Below, piece after piece: positions 10,321 through 19,947 of a DNA stretch of 64,000 nucleotides. This DNA is from Bathynomus jamesi (Eukaryota; Arthropoda; Malacostraca; Isopoda; Cirolanidae), in NCBI GenBank assembly GCA_023014485.1, contig JAJOZX010007513.1, positions 1-64,000 of the forward strand, given 5' to 3'. The position numbers and the translations under genes were made by a program. Each line of letters starts with the position of its first letter. Position 1 is the first letter of the stretch. The notes beneath the pieces were generated by a model, which made no database searches, was not told the DNA's origin, and was given only the letters and a program-made list of their open reading frames with translations.

Positions 10321-12272
10321 TCACTGTGGCAAAAATTTTCTTTTGTAAGACTTTCTAGCGTATTTGCTTGTTGATGGCAGGTCTCTTTTCAAGCACCAGC
10401 AGTAATCAGCCATCATGTGGGAATCCCAGCGGCCTTGGTACCGTTCCTCCATAATTTTTATATCTTGGTGGAATCTCTCCCCTTGTTCGTCACTTACATC
10501 ACCTAAATTACTTGGAAATTGGTCAAGATGGCTATTCAAAAAATGCATTTTTATGCTCATATTGCAACCTAACTCTTTGTAGTCCCTTAAAAGTTTTTTT
10601 ACGATTTCTTCGTAGTTATCTGCCCTATAATTGCCTAAAAAGTTTTCTATCAAGTCCACGAATGAGAACCAGCCATTTTTTTCGCGTTCATTCATGACAT
10701 TAGGAAAATTGCTGTCTTTAATCATTGTTCTTATTTGTGGACCGTCGAAAATTCCCGCCTTGATTTTTTCATAACTTAAACTTGGAAATTTTGAAGTTAT
10801 GTATTTGAAACACTCGCCATTCGTATCTAAAGCTTTTACATATTGTTTAATGAGGCCTAGTTTTATATGCAGAGGAGGAAATATGATTTTATCTCTGCTC
10901 ACTAAAGGTGGATTAATTACGTTTTTTTCTCCGACAGTAAGTGATGTTCGTGCTGGCCAGATTTGTTTGAAATAATGTTCTTCCTTGGCTCTGCTGTCCC
11001 ATAAGCAAAGGAAGCAGGGATATTTAGTATACCCTCCTTGTTGTCCTAGCAGAAAATTAACCATTTTTAAGTCAACACATATGATCCACTCGTGCTCCCT
11101 ATATTTGATAAGATTTAAAACCTTTTCTATATGTTCATACTTTTCTTTTAATTTTGTTGAGTGCCCAATCGGTATCGAGCCGTATAGATTGCCATTATGC
11201 AACAACACACACTTAAGACTTCTTTTCGAACTGTCTAAAAACAAGCGCCAATCATTTGCATCGTAAGACTCAACCCCCATCTTCTTTAACAAACCAACTA
11301 TGTCGCAGCAATATACTAAACTATCCTCTGTTCTAAAATATTTAACAAGTTCTTCTCTTTTTCTGTAAAATGAAATGTATGTGTTTGAAGTAAGCAAGTT
11401 TTTCTCTTTAAGTCTTGAAGCTAAAATTTCCGCAGCCTTTTTTGGCAAATTTAGATCCCTTACAAGATCATTCAACTCGGCCTGGTTAAACTTTTGCAGA
11501 TCGTTTTGACTTTCAAATACGCTGGGGTCAAAATCGGTGTCTGACTCCTCAAAGTGCATAACAATATTTTCAGGAACATCTTCAACTAATTCTTGAGTTG
11601 GCAGACCCTTAAATTTTGGAATGGGGATCTCATTTGAATGTAGCACAGGTCGTATCGCGGTGTCGAAATTTGGGTACTCGATACAATGTTTATTTTTCTT
11701 AGTGAAGCCCGAAGTCTTGACAAAGCAAAGGTAGCAATCGGTCTCGTGGTTAGTAGGCTCTCGCCACACCTGATATGGAAAAAAAATTGTAAAGCGTTAA
11801 CAAAAGCGACGAGAGACTTGTTTTTATGAATTTTATCAAAAGTTATCACCCAAACATTTAACATTTCTATGTGTTTCAACCTTATGCAATATTTGAGATT
11901 CTTATAAACATTTTCTGTAAATTTTTGTTTATGTACCTAAGTTACAATTACATTTAGGTAAGTTACAGTATACTAGTGATTAAATTACGTAGTTTTATGA
12001 AATCATAAACTTACCATCGGAACTCCAAAAGGTATTTTTGAATCCGAACCCTTCATCCAATGTCGCAGTCTTTCAATGCATATAGTGCAGGCTTTATGTG
12101 GAGCCCACGATTTATCTTGGTCCCCCAGTTTTATGCCAAAATAAGCTAAGTAAGCTCTTTTTACGAAGTCAGTTATATTTGCTCGTTGATGTGGAAGTGT
12201 AAAATTTCCACATATATAACAGAAGGAATCAGGGTTGTTTTTGCATTTTAACTTTCTAGTGCTTGATGACAT
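10321..12272 (-). CDS. Predicted transposase of the CACTG element, two exons, intact
   Basis: Exon 1 runs 12272-12015 (86 residues; first ATG reads MSSSTRKLKCKNNPDSFC). Exon 2 runs 11769-10321 (482 residues plus stop), total 568. The intron (11770-12014, 245 bp) has canonical borders, GTAAGT and an AG after a short T-rich run, in phase 0. The N-terminus has a C-X2-C ... C-X2-C zinc-finger-like module (FCYICG ... HKACTICIERLRHW). A mid-region has CVDLKMVNFLLGQQ then KYPCFLCLWDSRA, and near the C-terminus GDVSDEQGERFHQDI and RWDSHMMADYCWCLKRD. The acidic residues in these blocks are candidate catalytic residues of an RNase-H-like transposase; this is not proven. Location between terminal repeats argues for a transposase. 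Without those repeats it would be an orphan arthropod protein. Confidence 0.75.
11770..12014 (-). other. Predicted intron in the CACTG transposase gene
   Basis: Donor ATG|GTAAGTTTATG and acceptor CATATCAG|GTGTGG join PMV to WREP without changing frame. The homologous copy at 24661-26280 has PMVWREP uninterrupted (near 26030-26045), which confirms the splice and shows presence/absence of the intron between copies. Confidence 0.85.
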
Positions 12273-12916
12273 ATTGCTTGATTGTTCTGCCAATTTGTAA
12301 AGGTATTTAAAGCCCTTAATTCATATAAATTTAAGAAAATCTGAAATATAAACACAAAAATTAGTTTAAATAGGTACTTATTATGAAATAGGTACTTACA
12401 ATCTATGAAATTAAACTAGAAACACGGATGAGTAGGTACAATATAAATTACGTCTAATTAAATCAACTATATTAAATCACGATGACAAAATTACTCACTA
12501 AATCATATGCCAATTCAAAATTATGTTAATGCCCAAACTTAATTAACTAACTTAACTGACTGACTGACTGACTGACTGATTGAATTGACTGATTAACTCT
12601 GGAAACGAGTCGCTTTTATATATTTTAGTTGTCCCTCTAGAATACTCTACAGAGAACAGGAACGCTCGAGAAAATTTTAGAATTCTATGATATTTTTAGC
12701 TTAATTTACTAATATTAAAATGGGTTAAAAATGACAAAATTAAAAATATTTTTAGGGTGTTACATATAAAAATATACATAATACAACAATACCATAACAA
12801 TAGGTACAAATACCTAGATAAAAACCTAGTTGCATAATGTGTAACTGCAAAAAGACAGCGAGTATTGAGAAAAAAACCTTTTTATGAATACGACGAAAGA
12901 GGAGGGGTGTTGAGCA

Positions 12917-13033
12917 AAATCAGGACCTGATAGAGCAAAACCGAGTAAAATTCGTGCTCAGCGCACCCAAATTACCTAGAACTAACTGTCAAATCTAATT
13001 CAATAGACAAAAATTGAAATTTGTTCCCCAGTG
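12917..13033. repeat. Right terminal inverted repeat of the CACTG transposon
   Basis: Reverse complement opens CACTGGGGAACAAATTTC and matches 10040-10147. It is followed by TTA at 13034-13036. Confidence 0.85.
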
Positions 13034-13036
13034 TTA

Positions 13037-13427
13037 TGATTGGTACATTAATAAAATTATACTATATAACTACAATAGTGGAAATAATCGGCTTTACTAA
13101 AAAGAAATGTATCACTGGTTATGGAATGTTCACTGTGTTTGGTTAATTCTGGCTTGATACTAATTATTAATGTTAATAATACTGACTACTCAAATGTTTA
13201 GAGATTAATTTAAAAAAAAGCTCTGTACTAACAAGATTCCTACGGCGAAATCCTTGGAGACGTGTCCTGAAGACGTGTCTTGCTGGCCACTTGTTCTTGG
13301 ATGAAAACTAGGCGTGGAGAACTTGGAGTCGTGACACACCGGTTCACGGGGATGTGACGAACTGGAAGTCGTGACACGCGGTCAACTGGATGTTGGTTCT
13401 AGTTCCAGGGTCTGAAACTGGAAGAAT
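13037..13427 (-). other. Gypsy leader, part next to the primer-binding site
   Basis: Untranslated leader between the primer-binding site and the CACTG insertion. It contains two related blocks around gtcgtgacac (about 13329 and 13368), a small tandem duplication. No gene seen. Confidence 0.55.
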
Positions 13428-13445
13428 CTGGATGCAGAGTCGCCA
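13428..13445 (-). other. Primer-binding site of the Gypsy element
   Basis: TGGCGACTCTGCATCCAG in element orientation begins 2 nt after the LTR end (AACA-AC-TGG). TGG at this place pairs with the CCA end of a tRNA. The TGGCGAC start resembles tRNA-Arg-type sites of some insect Gypsy elements; the exact tRNA is not determined. Confidence 0.75.
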
Positions 13446-13447
13446 GT

Positions 13448-14797
13448 TGTTAACCCTCCGTCTCTGGCTGGGTTGTTCGAAGTCGATGGGGGTTCTGGTT
13501 AGGTGGCAGCAACGGATTTGTTACTTGTAGTAGTTTCTTCTATACTACTCTCCGGTTTTCTATAGTGGCTCGGAGGATTCTGGGAGGCTTATTAAATTCT
13601 CTGAGGGTTCCCCGATTCTTCTTGTAACGTATCGGGAGATTTTAATGACTAAGTTCTCTGAAGAGAGCAAGGCTCGAAAGAGAAGATAAAGACTGTTTCT
13701 GTAATTTACTGCTAAAATGTACAGGTAGTGCTCAGCCTCGAAGTCCATTTGAATGAACATGGAAGACATTTTGTGGGTTTATATACCATTTTCTGACACA
13801 TCATTATTATTAAATGTTGAAAAGGCTGTATTATTTTTGCACAATATTAAAATAAAGTAAACTTTTTGCTGTGACAATGTTTAAACAGATAAACAGGATA
13901 TAGGAAGAGGAAGCTATATTTTTTATCTTAAACTGCTATTTTCAGACTGATGTTTTCCTGATCCACCGAGTTAATTAGAAGTGGAAATTGAACTATGCAT
14001 CTTTATACTAAGATAGGCATATGAGCAAAATTTAAAAGTTTAAGATTTACAATTAAATGCTTAGGCAAGGCATGACTTCACTTTGGTATAACGAAGAGAG
14101 AACTTATACAAAACATGAACATGGCAAAAGTTACTCAGGATTCATTAAGCTAAATCTAAAAATGATTAAAAAAATTTTAAAAGAACAAGTCACTAGTTAT
14201 TTGGCAAAATAGGAAGTTAATCAAAAGTTTATCCCAACGAAAAAATAATAATACAAAAAATAATAACAATATCGCTGAATATACATTCCTAAATAGCGAC
14301 ATAATGTCTGGTCGTACATTGAGTACATTGTAATTTTGGTTTATATAACTATGATTATAATTACCAATGAATTCACATTCACTTATTATCGTTAATTACA
14401 GTTTCATTAAAGTACATTATTTAAATCATATTAAATCATTACAGTTAATTACAATTTACCACAGTTAACTATAGTTTACAGTGTTTCATATTTATATTAG
14501 GATAACTATAATTTTGAGATTTAACACAGAGTACATGGGCACATATATATATATATATATAACATAATCATGCTTTTGGATTAGAAGTAAGGAAGCGAGG
14601 AGGTTTCGCAATTAGATGCTCGCCTTCCGTGTTTTTCAGCGGAATTCGAACATTTGCGTTAGCATGAACAAGTATCTTGCACGGAAATAAAAAAAAATAA
14701 AAAAATTTCAAAGTATACATCTGAGCTTACTTACATGTAAGGTAATTATGTACGTACTCAGTGAACATGTACGAATGCATAAAGTATTGTACACATA
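13448..14797 (-). repeat. 5' LTR of the Gypsy element, truncated
   Basis: Aligns with 1950 to about 3397, including the TATA box (13778-13785) and conserved terminal GTTAAC. The outer roughly 200 bp (U3 start) is missing where the PLE begins. Confidence 0.85.
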
Positions 14798-14885
14798 AAT
14801 GCAAAAAACTTCACTTTTTTCTACGTGAATGTCAAAATATGATAATAAAAACCCACTCTAATAGACAGAGTTTATTTCCACAACA

Positions 14886-14914
14886 GTTTCGGGGCCCACT
14901 GGCATCCTCTTCGG
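14886..14914 (-). ncRNA. Hammerhead-ribozyme-like motif of the PLE (degenerate)
   Basis: The minus strand reads CCGAAGA, a hairpin (GG-AU-GCC-AGUG-GGC...CC), then GAAAC. The whole is enclosed by complementary CCAC/GTGG arms. The hammerhead core consensus is CUGANGA...GAAA, so one core base (U4) is C here. PLEs are known to carry hammerhead motifs; activity of this copy is doubtful. Confidence 0.35.
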
Positions 14915-14927
14915 GTGGATAAAAAAA

Positions 14928-15830
14928 AAACGAATGAACCAAAAACAAAAGGGAAAACAGTCCAGGGACCATTAAGAAATTCGCACCTAGGATACATCCC
15001 CTTCTCCCGACACTGGAAGGGCATTTTCATTAAAGGGTCCCGCTTATAAGTACATTCGCACAAATTTAGAATTCTCTACTTGTTCTATACATACAGATTC
15101 TATTATTTATTTATTTTTACATAATTATTACATTTATTATTAAATTTATTACATTTAATATTGCATTATTATTTATTACAGATATTATAATTTTATTATT
15201 ACATTGATTATTACATTGTTGTTTATTATAGAAATTATAAACCGGAAAACGAATGAAAAAGGCGAGAAGGAAACAATCCAGAGACCATTAAGAAATTCGC
15301 ACCTAGTTTAGATCCCGTTCCCCCGACCCCAGAAGGGCATTTTTATTAAAGGGTCCCGCTTATAGGTACATTCGCACAAATTAAAACTATCTTCTTGTTC
15401 TATACATACAGATTCTATTATTTTAACATAATTACTGCATTTATTATTGCATTTACATTTTTTAACATTTATTATTATTACCTTTACACTAATTATTACA
15501 TTTATTTTATTACCTTTATTATTACATTTATTGCAGTTATACTTATTTCCACATTTATTACTTCCATTATTACGTTTACATTTACGTTTATTATTCCATT
15601 TACATTTTAACGAAAAAAAAACGAATGAACCAAAAGCGAGTAAGGAAACAATCCAGAGACCTTTAAGGAATTCACACTTAGGTTAGAACCCCTTCACCCG
15701 ACTCCGTAATGGATTTTTTGACCAAGAATCTCATTAAAGGTTCCAACTTATAAGTACCTTCGCATAAATTAAAATTATCTTCTTGTTCTATACATACAGA
15801 TTCTATTATTTTTCTTTTGACATAATTATT
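14928..15830 (-). repeat. Triplicated PLE 3' unit separated by ATT-rich tracts
   Basis: Three copies, starting near 14930, 15247 and 15610, share the order cgaatgaaccaaaa, ccattaagaaattcgcacc, ttaaagggtcccgcttata, gtacattcgcacaaa and cttgttctatacatacagat. The innermost copy is the coding C-terminus of the GIY-YIG ORF. The outer two are separated by long (ATT)n/(ATTACATTT)n runs. Earlier duplicates still encode recognisable CTYKRDPLM-like remnants. Confidence 0.8.
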
Positions 15831-17138
15831 ACATTTATAAAGTACCTTACTTGATTCCCAATTTATAACATGATTATTTTGGCTGGCGTGATAAAAAATG
15901 GCATTATTAGTATTACAACTTCTGAAGGCATATTTGTGTTCTTTAATACGGGTTTCAATATTTCCTCCAGTTTCTCCTACGTATACTAAATCACAACTTT
16001 TACAGGGAATGCTGTAGACACAGGCTTGTTCCTGTTTTGCAACGTTATTCCTAACCAATTTACTTTTCACGGTAGACGAATATTTGAACGCCAAAGCAAA
16101 CTTAAAATCTTTTGTCAACGGTTTTACTCTTTCTAAGCCGGCAATGTAAGGCAAACTCACATATTTTTTTTGGTTAACTGAAGGTTCCCGAGGGGCATAA
16201 AAAGATTTTCTGGCTTTAAAATACGCCTTTCTGATAAACCACTCAGGATATTTTAAATCCTTAAAAATGTTCCAAATCTTTGAATTTTCCGGGTCCAGCA
16301 AATGTGGGCTACAAATCCTGAGTGCTCTTAGAAACATGGAAGAAATAATTGAGCTTTTAATCCCTTCATCATGATATGAAAAATAATGAATGTACGAATT
16401 ACAATGAGTAGGTTTTCTATAGACCGTGAAATTGGGCTTTCCGCTTTCGTTAATGACCAAAACATCTAGAAAAGGTAATTAATTGTTTGTCGTTCTCCCA
16501 TTCATATTTAAATTTAATAGAGGGAACAAGATTATTTAATGACTGGAAGAAAGTGTCAAAGTTGTTCCAGTGGTCAGGCCAAAATGAGAAAATATCATCT
16601 ACATAACGAAACCAAATTAGATTCCTGGGACATATTGTTTGCAACAATTCCGACTCATAATATTCCATGTATAATGTACTCTGTATTGGGGATAAAGGGG
16701 ACCCCATTCCCATACCAAAACGTTACAAATAAAATTCTTCACCGAAGGAGAAGGCATTATTGGTGACACAGAGTTTTATCAGTTCTAAAAATACAGATGT
16801 GGGCTTACCTAGTTCTACGTTACATGTTGGCAATTTTCTATCTAAAAAACTAAGTACATCATCAATGGGAACTTTCGTAAACAAGGACTCAACATCAAAA
16901 CTGATCATTCTTCCCCGTTTTAAATCTAAGGACATAACTTTGTTAATAAAGTCACAGGAATTAGTGATGTGCGAGCCTGAAAATTTACCAACGAATGGAG
17001 ACAATTTATCTGCAAGAAATTTAGATAACCTGTAACTAAAGGAACCTCTCTGTGAAATAATGGGACGGAGTGGTATATTAATCTTATGGGTTTTGGGTAA
17101 GCCGTAAATGTGGGGGAGTTTGGGGTTAATCTGTAGAA
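15678..17138 (-). pseudogene. PLE reverse transcriptase plus GIY-YIG endonuclease, broken
   Basis: The first retained residues are from RT fingers (LPKTHKINIPLRPIIS, near 17100-17045). They continue in 17004-16723 (ISFDVESLFTKVPI, motif A), then 16713-16450 (GMGSPLSPIQSTLYMEYYE and RYVDDIF, the YVDD catalytic motif). The 16460-15678 frame has the rest of RT (FTVYRKPTHCNSYIHYFS) and a C-terminal GIY-YIG domain (VYSIPCKSCDLVYVGETGG ... RIKEHKYAF). One frameshift near 16455 and one near 16720 break it, and the N-terminus is missing. PLE RT acts by target-primed synthesis with the GIY-YIG nuclease nicking DNA. Confidence 0.8.
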
Positions 17139-17699
17139 TTAATTTGGAAGGGGTCCATTCCTTGGCTGAGGCTCAGGCTTTGTTTCACGGCTAAGCCACT
17201 GATGTCGACGCTTAATATTGTTATAGAGGATCCATTTTTCATCCCAAGTGACGATCCGATTCAAAAAAGGTGCCTGCAGTTGCCGAGATTGCAGTGATCT
17301 GCAAATATCGATTCGATGTTGAAGATTCGCTTGTGACAAATCATGCGGAACGCATTTTCCAACCTTCACTACTTTTCCTAACAGCTTCAAATGATGATGA
17401 ATGGTCATATGGCTAACGCCGAGTTGCAGGCCAAGTTCTCTTACAATTACCGTTGGGTTTTCCTCCACTGTTGCTTTCAGCAACTCTTCATCTATCTCAT
17501 TTGGTTGTCCTGTTCGTTGATAATCTTTCAGACTGAAGTCTCCATTTCTGAACTTCTCAAACCATCTCCTACACATCCATTCGCTCACAACATCATTTCC
17601 ATAAACTCTTTGAATGTTTTTTGCGGATTCACTAGCGTTAGATCCTTTATGGAACTCATACAGCATCACATGTCGAATATGCTCTTTCGTGGGCTCCAT
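17139..17699 (-). pseudogene. Mariner transposase, N-terminal half
   Basis: 187 residues from ATG at 17699: MEPTKEHIRHVMLYEFHKG, two helix-turn-helix regions (CRRWFEKFRNGDFSL; VSHMTIHHHLKLLG) and VTWDEKWILYNN with the first Asp of the D,D34D catalytic triad. A mariner transposase has about 345 residues. Everything after WLSRETKPEPQPR is lost at the PLE junction, so it cannot be active. Terminal repeats were not resolved. Confidence 0.85.
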
Positions 17700-17965
17700 A
17701 TTTTTTCAATTACTGTAATATCGTACGGGTGGCGTTGTAACTGTATGAAAAACACCAGAGAAAATATTCATTAGCCTAATCCTACACTAACCTAAGCCTA
17801 CACTAGCCTAAGTCATTCTGTATCATTCTGTATCGTGATAAAACCTGTGCGAACCTGTCGCCGCGTGTATTTTACAACATTTCTAAAACTATTTCACATT
17901 ATCTTGAAGTTATTCTATTATCTATCGTCCGTTTTCTAATCGAGCAGAATATATGTTACAACTTG

Positions 17966-18000
<35 letters not shown>

Positions 18001-18001
18001 A
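17700..18001. other. No gene seen; ends in (TA)n
   Basis: The 17760-17830 stretch has short near-repeats of cctacactaacctaag and tcattctgtatc, and 17967-18002 is a TA microsatellite. Confidence 0.6.
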
Positions 18002-18002
18002 T

Positions 18003-18262
18003 ACATTATAACTGCAAACACGCAATATAATTAACGTAAAGAACGACGCTTTGTATAGGAGAATTGCCGCGCAAGATGAGAGCCTGTGGTGTAGTGGTTA
18101 TCATATCTGACCGGCAATCGGAAGATCCCGGGTTCGATTCCCGGGTGGGTACCTCATTTTTTCATTTGTTTCGTTCTTTCGCTCTCATCTTGCGCGGATA
18201 ATTCTCCTATACAAAGCGTCGTTCTTTACGTTAATTATACTGCGTGTTTGCAGTTATAATGT
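18003..18262 (+). repeat. Palindromic element with tRNA-like core (copy 1)
   Basis: Two arms of about 80 bp (18003-18081 and 18182-18262) are near-perfect inverted repeats, e.g. acgtaaagaacgacgctttg against its complement at 18209-18231. Between them lies a tRNA-like sequence and a T-rich spacer. Copy 2 is at 42654-42944 and a partial copy at 18271-18429. Confidence 0.8.
18082..18153 (+). ncRNA. tRNA-derived sequence with Pol III A and B boxes
   Basis: A-box-like TGGTGTAGTGG (18087-18097) and a perfect B box GGTTCGATTCC (18131-18141), which sits in a 5-bp CCGGG/CCCGG T-arm. An anticodon-type stem TCTGA/TCGGA closes a 7-nt loop, CCGGCAA. Position 33 is C, not T, and the acceptor stem does not pair, so this is a SINE-type head rather than a working tRNA gene. 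If the loop were read literally the anticodon would be GGC. Confidence 0.55.
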
Positions 18263-18270
18263 ATATAATG

Positions 18271-18427
18271 TTACGGCATGCGGGAGGTGCCCCTTTGGGG
18301 CATTGGTTTCTGCGTGTATGTAGAGGAATTACGATTCCCGGGTGGGTACCTCATTTTTTCATTTGTTTCGTTCTTTCGCTCTCATCTTGCGCGGATAATT
18401 CTCCTATACAAAACGTCGTTCTTTACG

Positions 18428-18429
<2 letters not shown>
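18271..18429 (+). repeat. Partial third copy of the tRNA-bearing palindrome
   Basis: Contains the side segment gcgggaggtgccccttt...ggcattggtttctgcg found also at 42725-42760. It then jumps to the B-box remnant (gattcccgggtgggtacctc) and the right arm (ctctcatcttgcgcgg ... cgtcgttctttacgtt). The left part of the tRNA-like region is deleted. Confidence 0.75.

Positions 18430-18509
<80 letters not shown>
18430..18509. repeat. (TA)n microsatellite
   Basis: About 80 bp of uninterrupted TA. Confidence 0.95.
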
Positions 18510-18513
<4 letters not shown>

Positions 18514-18910
18514 TGCTTGTACCCTGTGGTGAATGGACGTGTTGTCTCTCTCTCTCTCTAACACCCAAATTAGAAGGAATAAAGTACTCGGCGGTATATT
18601 CTGTTTACACCCGAAAGTGTACAAAGTATCGGAATCCGTGCATATAATTTATAAAGTGAAATTCATTAAAATTGAGAAAGTGCAATACAGTTTACGTAAA
18701 TTATCACCAGTTTTAACGTATATATTGAAAACGAAATACGGTTGGCATTCGAGAAAGTTGAAACAAGGCAGGAAGAAGGTCATAAAACGCAAAGGTCAGA
18801 AAACCCTCGAAAAAACCTCGACTATCGAAAGGAAAGAAATCGAAATAAAAATAAATAAAGAAAGAAAGAATTTGTGTGGATATTTCTTTTTACGCTAATT
18901 AAGGAATAGC

Positions 18911-19754
18911 ATGGCTGTGGGTCCAAATTCTCACTTAATCTGTAATTTGTGTAATCTGGAAACAACGGAAAACGGTGATTAGATGTGATTTCTGTCAACG
19001 ACTTCATGACTTTATCTGCGTGAATTGAAATGATAGGGAAATAACTCTTGTCTCGAACGCGAAACACGTCGTGGGGATCAAATTTCTATGTAGCGCATGT
19101 ACACAGACGGTAAATTCATTCGCGGTCTTTAAAGAAATGGAGATAGCAGACTCGAATGTTACAGAAAAGAATGAAATAATGGGGACACAAGGGTCCGGAA
19201 TTGTTCCAACGAAAAACCGAGTGGAGAGAGAGAGGACGAAATAACGAATAACAGCATAAGAACGAACAACAATTTAATAACGAATAACAATATAATACGG
19301 AAGGAAGACATAGCTGAAAGAAAAGAAATAAATAAAAGTTGCGAAGTAGTCAAACTGTCCAATGAGCGAAATGATAAAAAGACAACTAAAAACGTAGAAA
19401 ATAAACAGCCAAAGAAAAATAATGATAATACCAAAATTAAGAACTTTGAAAATAATAAGAAAACAAGAAGTAGAAGTGTAGAAAATATCGTATGTAAATA
19501 CTACGCAAAAGGGAACTGCAGATATCGGGATGGGCAATGCATATATGCACATCCCACATTATGCAACACGCATTACACAAGGGGATACTGGAAATTTGAT
19601 AAGAAATGCAAGTTCCACCATCTTACGGTCTGCAACACCTATGCAAGATATGGGAGTTGCAAATAGGAAAAAAAATGCCGTTACCACCACCCTCAAAGGA
19701 ACGCAACGAGTGAACAGGAAAAACGAACATCAAAGAAGAGTGCCAATTTTTTAG
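18911..19754 (+). pseudogene. LINE ORF1 with zinc-finger modules, broken
   Basis: Starts MAVGPNSHLICNLCN and, after a frameshift and a stop, has CDFCQRLHDFICVN, together a C-X2-C ... C-X2-C ... H-type (PHD-like) finger. Near 19489-19665 there are three CCCH-type fingers in one frame: CKYYAKGNCRYRDGQCIYAH, CNTHYTRGYWKFDKKCKFHH and CNTYARYGSCK, cut by a TAG in the third. After that comes a leucine-rich helical stretch (TIELLNTIQQLRKQL). Such fingers bind RNA, fitting an ORF1 RNA-binding role. The exact start is uncertain. Confidence 0.55.
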
Positions 19755-19947
19755 ACGTAGCCAACACAATTGAGCTGCTAAATACTATCCAGCAATTACG
19801 AAAGCAGCTGACAAATATAGGAATCCGAGAGCCGGACAGAAGGCACGCACAAAGACATTTCATGCGTTATCGGGACAACAGATACCGACAAAGATAAAAA
19901 GAGGTAAATTCTCGGAGGACCACAAGGCAACGAAACCGGCACCCCCA

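Larger units (their letters stand above)
10040..13033 (-). mobile_element. Complete CACTG-ended DNA transposon (TTA target duplication; CMC/Chapaev-3-like)
   Basis: Terminal inverted repeats lie at 10040-10147 and 12917-13033. Both open CACTGGG and share blocks such as TAGGTAATTTGGGTGCGCTG. A TTA duplication flanks the element (10037-10039 and 13034-13036). It carries one gene, intact apart from a spliceable intron. CACTG ends with a 3-bp duplication fit the CACTA/Mirage/Chapaev group, especially Chapaev-3-like elements. The family name is my inference; ends and duplication are read directly. It is nested in the leader of the Gypsy element and is therefore younger than it. A decayed relative lies at 24092-26514. 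Confidence 0.85.
1950..14797 (-). mobile_element. Gypsy (Ty3/errantivirus-like) LTR retroelement with env, decayed and nested
   Basis: Minus-strand element in the order 5' LTR (13448-14797, truncated), primer-binding site, leader, gag, pol (RT, RNase H, integrase), env, polypurine tract, 3' LTR (1950-3601). Both LTR inner edges begin tgttaac on the plus strand. After removing two nested insertions (10040-13033 and 5295-5497, with one duplication each) the interior is about 6.6 kb, normal for a Gypsy element with a third ORF. All ORFs carry frameshifts or stops and the LTRs differ by many substitutions and small indels, so this is an old, inactive insertion. The 5' LTR stops abruptly at the PLE beginning at 14799, so the outer target duplication is lost. 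Confidence 0.85.
14799..17138 (-). mobile_element. Penelope-like retroelement, 5'-truncated
   Basis: Minus-strand PLE with reverse transcriptase then GIY-YIG endonuclease, followed by a triplicated 3' unit and a hammerhead-like motif near its 3' end. Its 5' part ends at the junction with a mariner fragment at 17138/17139, inside the RT fingers. Its 3' end abuts the broken 5' LTR of the Gypsy element. It differs from the PLE pair at 35955-40480. Confidence 0.8.

Noticed and set aside
15395..15686. Plus-strand ORFs rich in Phe, Ile and Leu
   Set aside because: They translate the ATT-rich spacers of the PLE 3' triplication.
18082..18153. Functional tRNA gene (anticodon GGC, Ala)
   Set aside because: Acceptor stem does not pair, position 33 is C, and the sequence sits inside a repeated palindrome. 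Treated as tRNA-derived.
18244..18624. Overlapping ORFs of 80-105 codons on both strands with long Tyr-Ile runs
   Set aside because: They are translations of a (TA)n microsatellite and repeat arms, not genes. The same applies to ORFs at 1667-1936, 42554-42819, 63093-63393 and 23000-23191.
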